A stretch of 64,000 nucleotides of DNA from Prevotella dentasini JCM 15908 (GTDB lineage Bacteria; Bacteroidota; Bacteroidia; Bacteroidales; Bacteroidaceae), in contig NZ_BAKG01000009.1 in NCBI RefSeq assembly GCF_000614065.1, forward strand, positions 40,093 through 104,092, read 5' to 3'. Position 1 is the stretch's first letter. Each line of letters starts with the position of its first letter. The notes under the pieces were generated by a model. That model saw only the letters and a program-made list of their open reading frames with translations. It did not search any database and was not told the origin of the DNA. A program made the translations under genes and the position numbers. Shown in pieces: positions 63,999 to 64,000 of this stretch.

Positions 63999-64000
63999 AT

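Overview
The window looks like a chromosomal stretch of a GC-rich member of the Bacteroidales, most likely Prevotellaceae. The placement is an inference. It rests on Bacteroidota-type promoters (TTTG, about 20 bp, TAnnTTTG) and on typical Bacteroidales genes: a TamB partner that is a lipoprotein, DUF4230 proteins, an M64 peptidase, a DUF5687-like ABC permease and a pflB/pflA pair. I see no rRNA, tRNA, CRISPR array, phage or transposase gene. About 50 genes are present, mostly housekeeping, cell-envelope and redox functions.

Layout. 0-9.4 kb: the C-terminal part of a class A penicillin-binding protein, then tamB and tamL. 9.4-10.7 kb: non-coding, with palindromic repeats and two candidate small RNAs. 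10.7-17.5 kb (minus strand): a flavodoxin-fold reductase, a nuclease lipoprotein, an RluA pseudouridine synthase, fabG with a TetR regulator, and an ABC exporter. 18.4-25.1 kb (plus): recF, a DUF721 protein, two overlapping DUF4230 genes, a MATE transporter, a nucleotidyltransferase and nrnA. 25.3-32.9 kb: a methyltransferase, a rhodanese, an FMN-binding membrane redox protein, dps with an OxyR-like operator, a cyclophilin and an Mrp-type Fe-S carrier. 33-40 kb: a HAD phosphatase, mutS2, a prolyl oligopeptidase and crcB. 40.8-51.5 kb: an SDR, a flavin reductase, thioredoxins with a MarR regulator, an M64 peptidase, yaaA, an LMW phosphatase and pflA/pflB. 51.5-64 kb: ruvC, an MBL hydrolase, rsmG, panB, rubrerythrin, ribH, ispE and dnaB.

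Two features stand out. First, the intergenic DNA is full of palindromic repeats. A 64-bp paired-hairpin core (GTAG-hairpin ... hairpin-CTAC, 'A element') recurs with a fixed 154-bp period in at least five separate places. It has the layout of REP/BIME elements mobilised by RAYT (TnpA_REP) transposases. A second palindrome ('B element', CGAAAGTGCCG...) often sits just after stop codons, and one copy has compensating changes in both arms. Second, at least nine single-base frameshifts break otherwise well-conserved genes, including the normally essential dnaB and tamB and the conserved ruvC (two breaks). This fits assembly or sequencing indels better than real gene decay.

Functionally, oxidative and thiol stress defence recurs (dps, rubrerythrin, yaaA, two thioredoxins, rhodanese, flavoproteins), as does anaerobic pyruvate metabolism (pflB/pflA). 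This suits an oxygen-exposed anaerobe.
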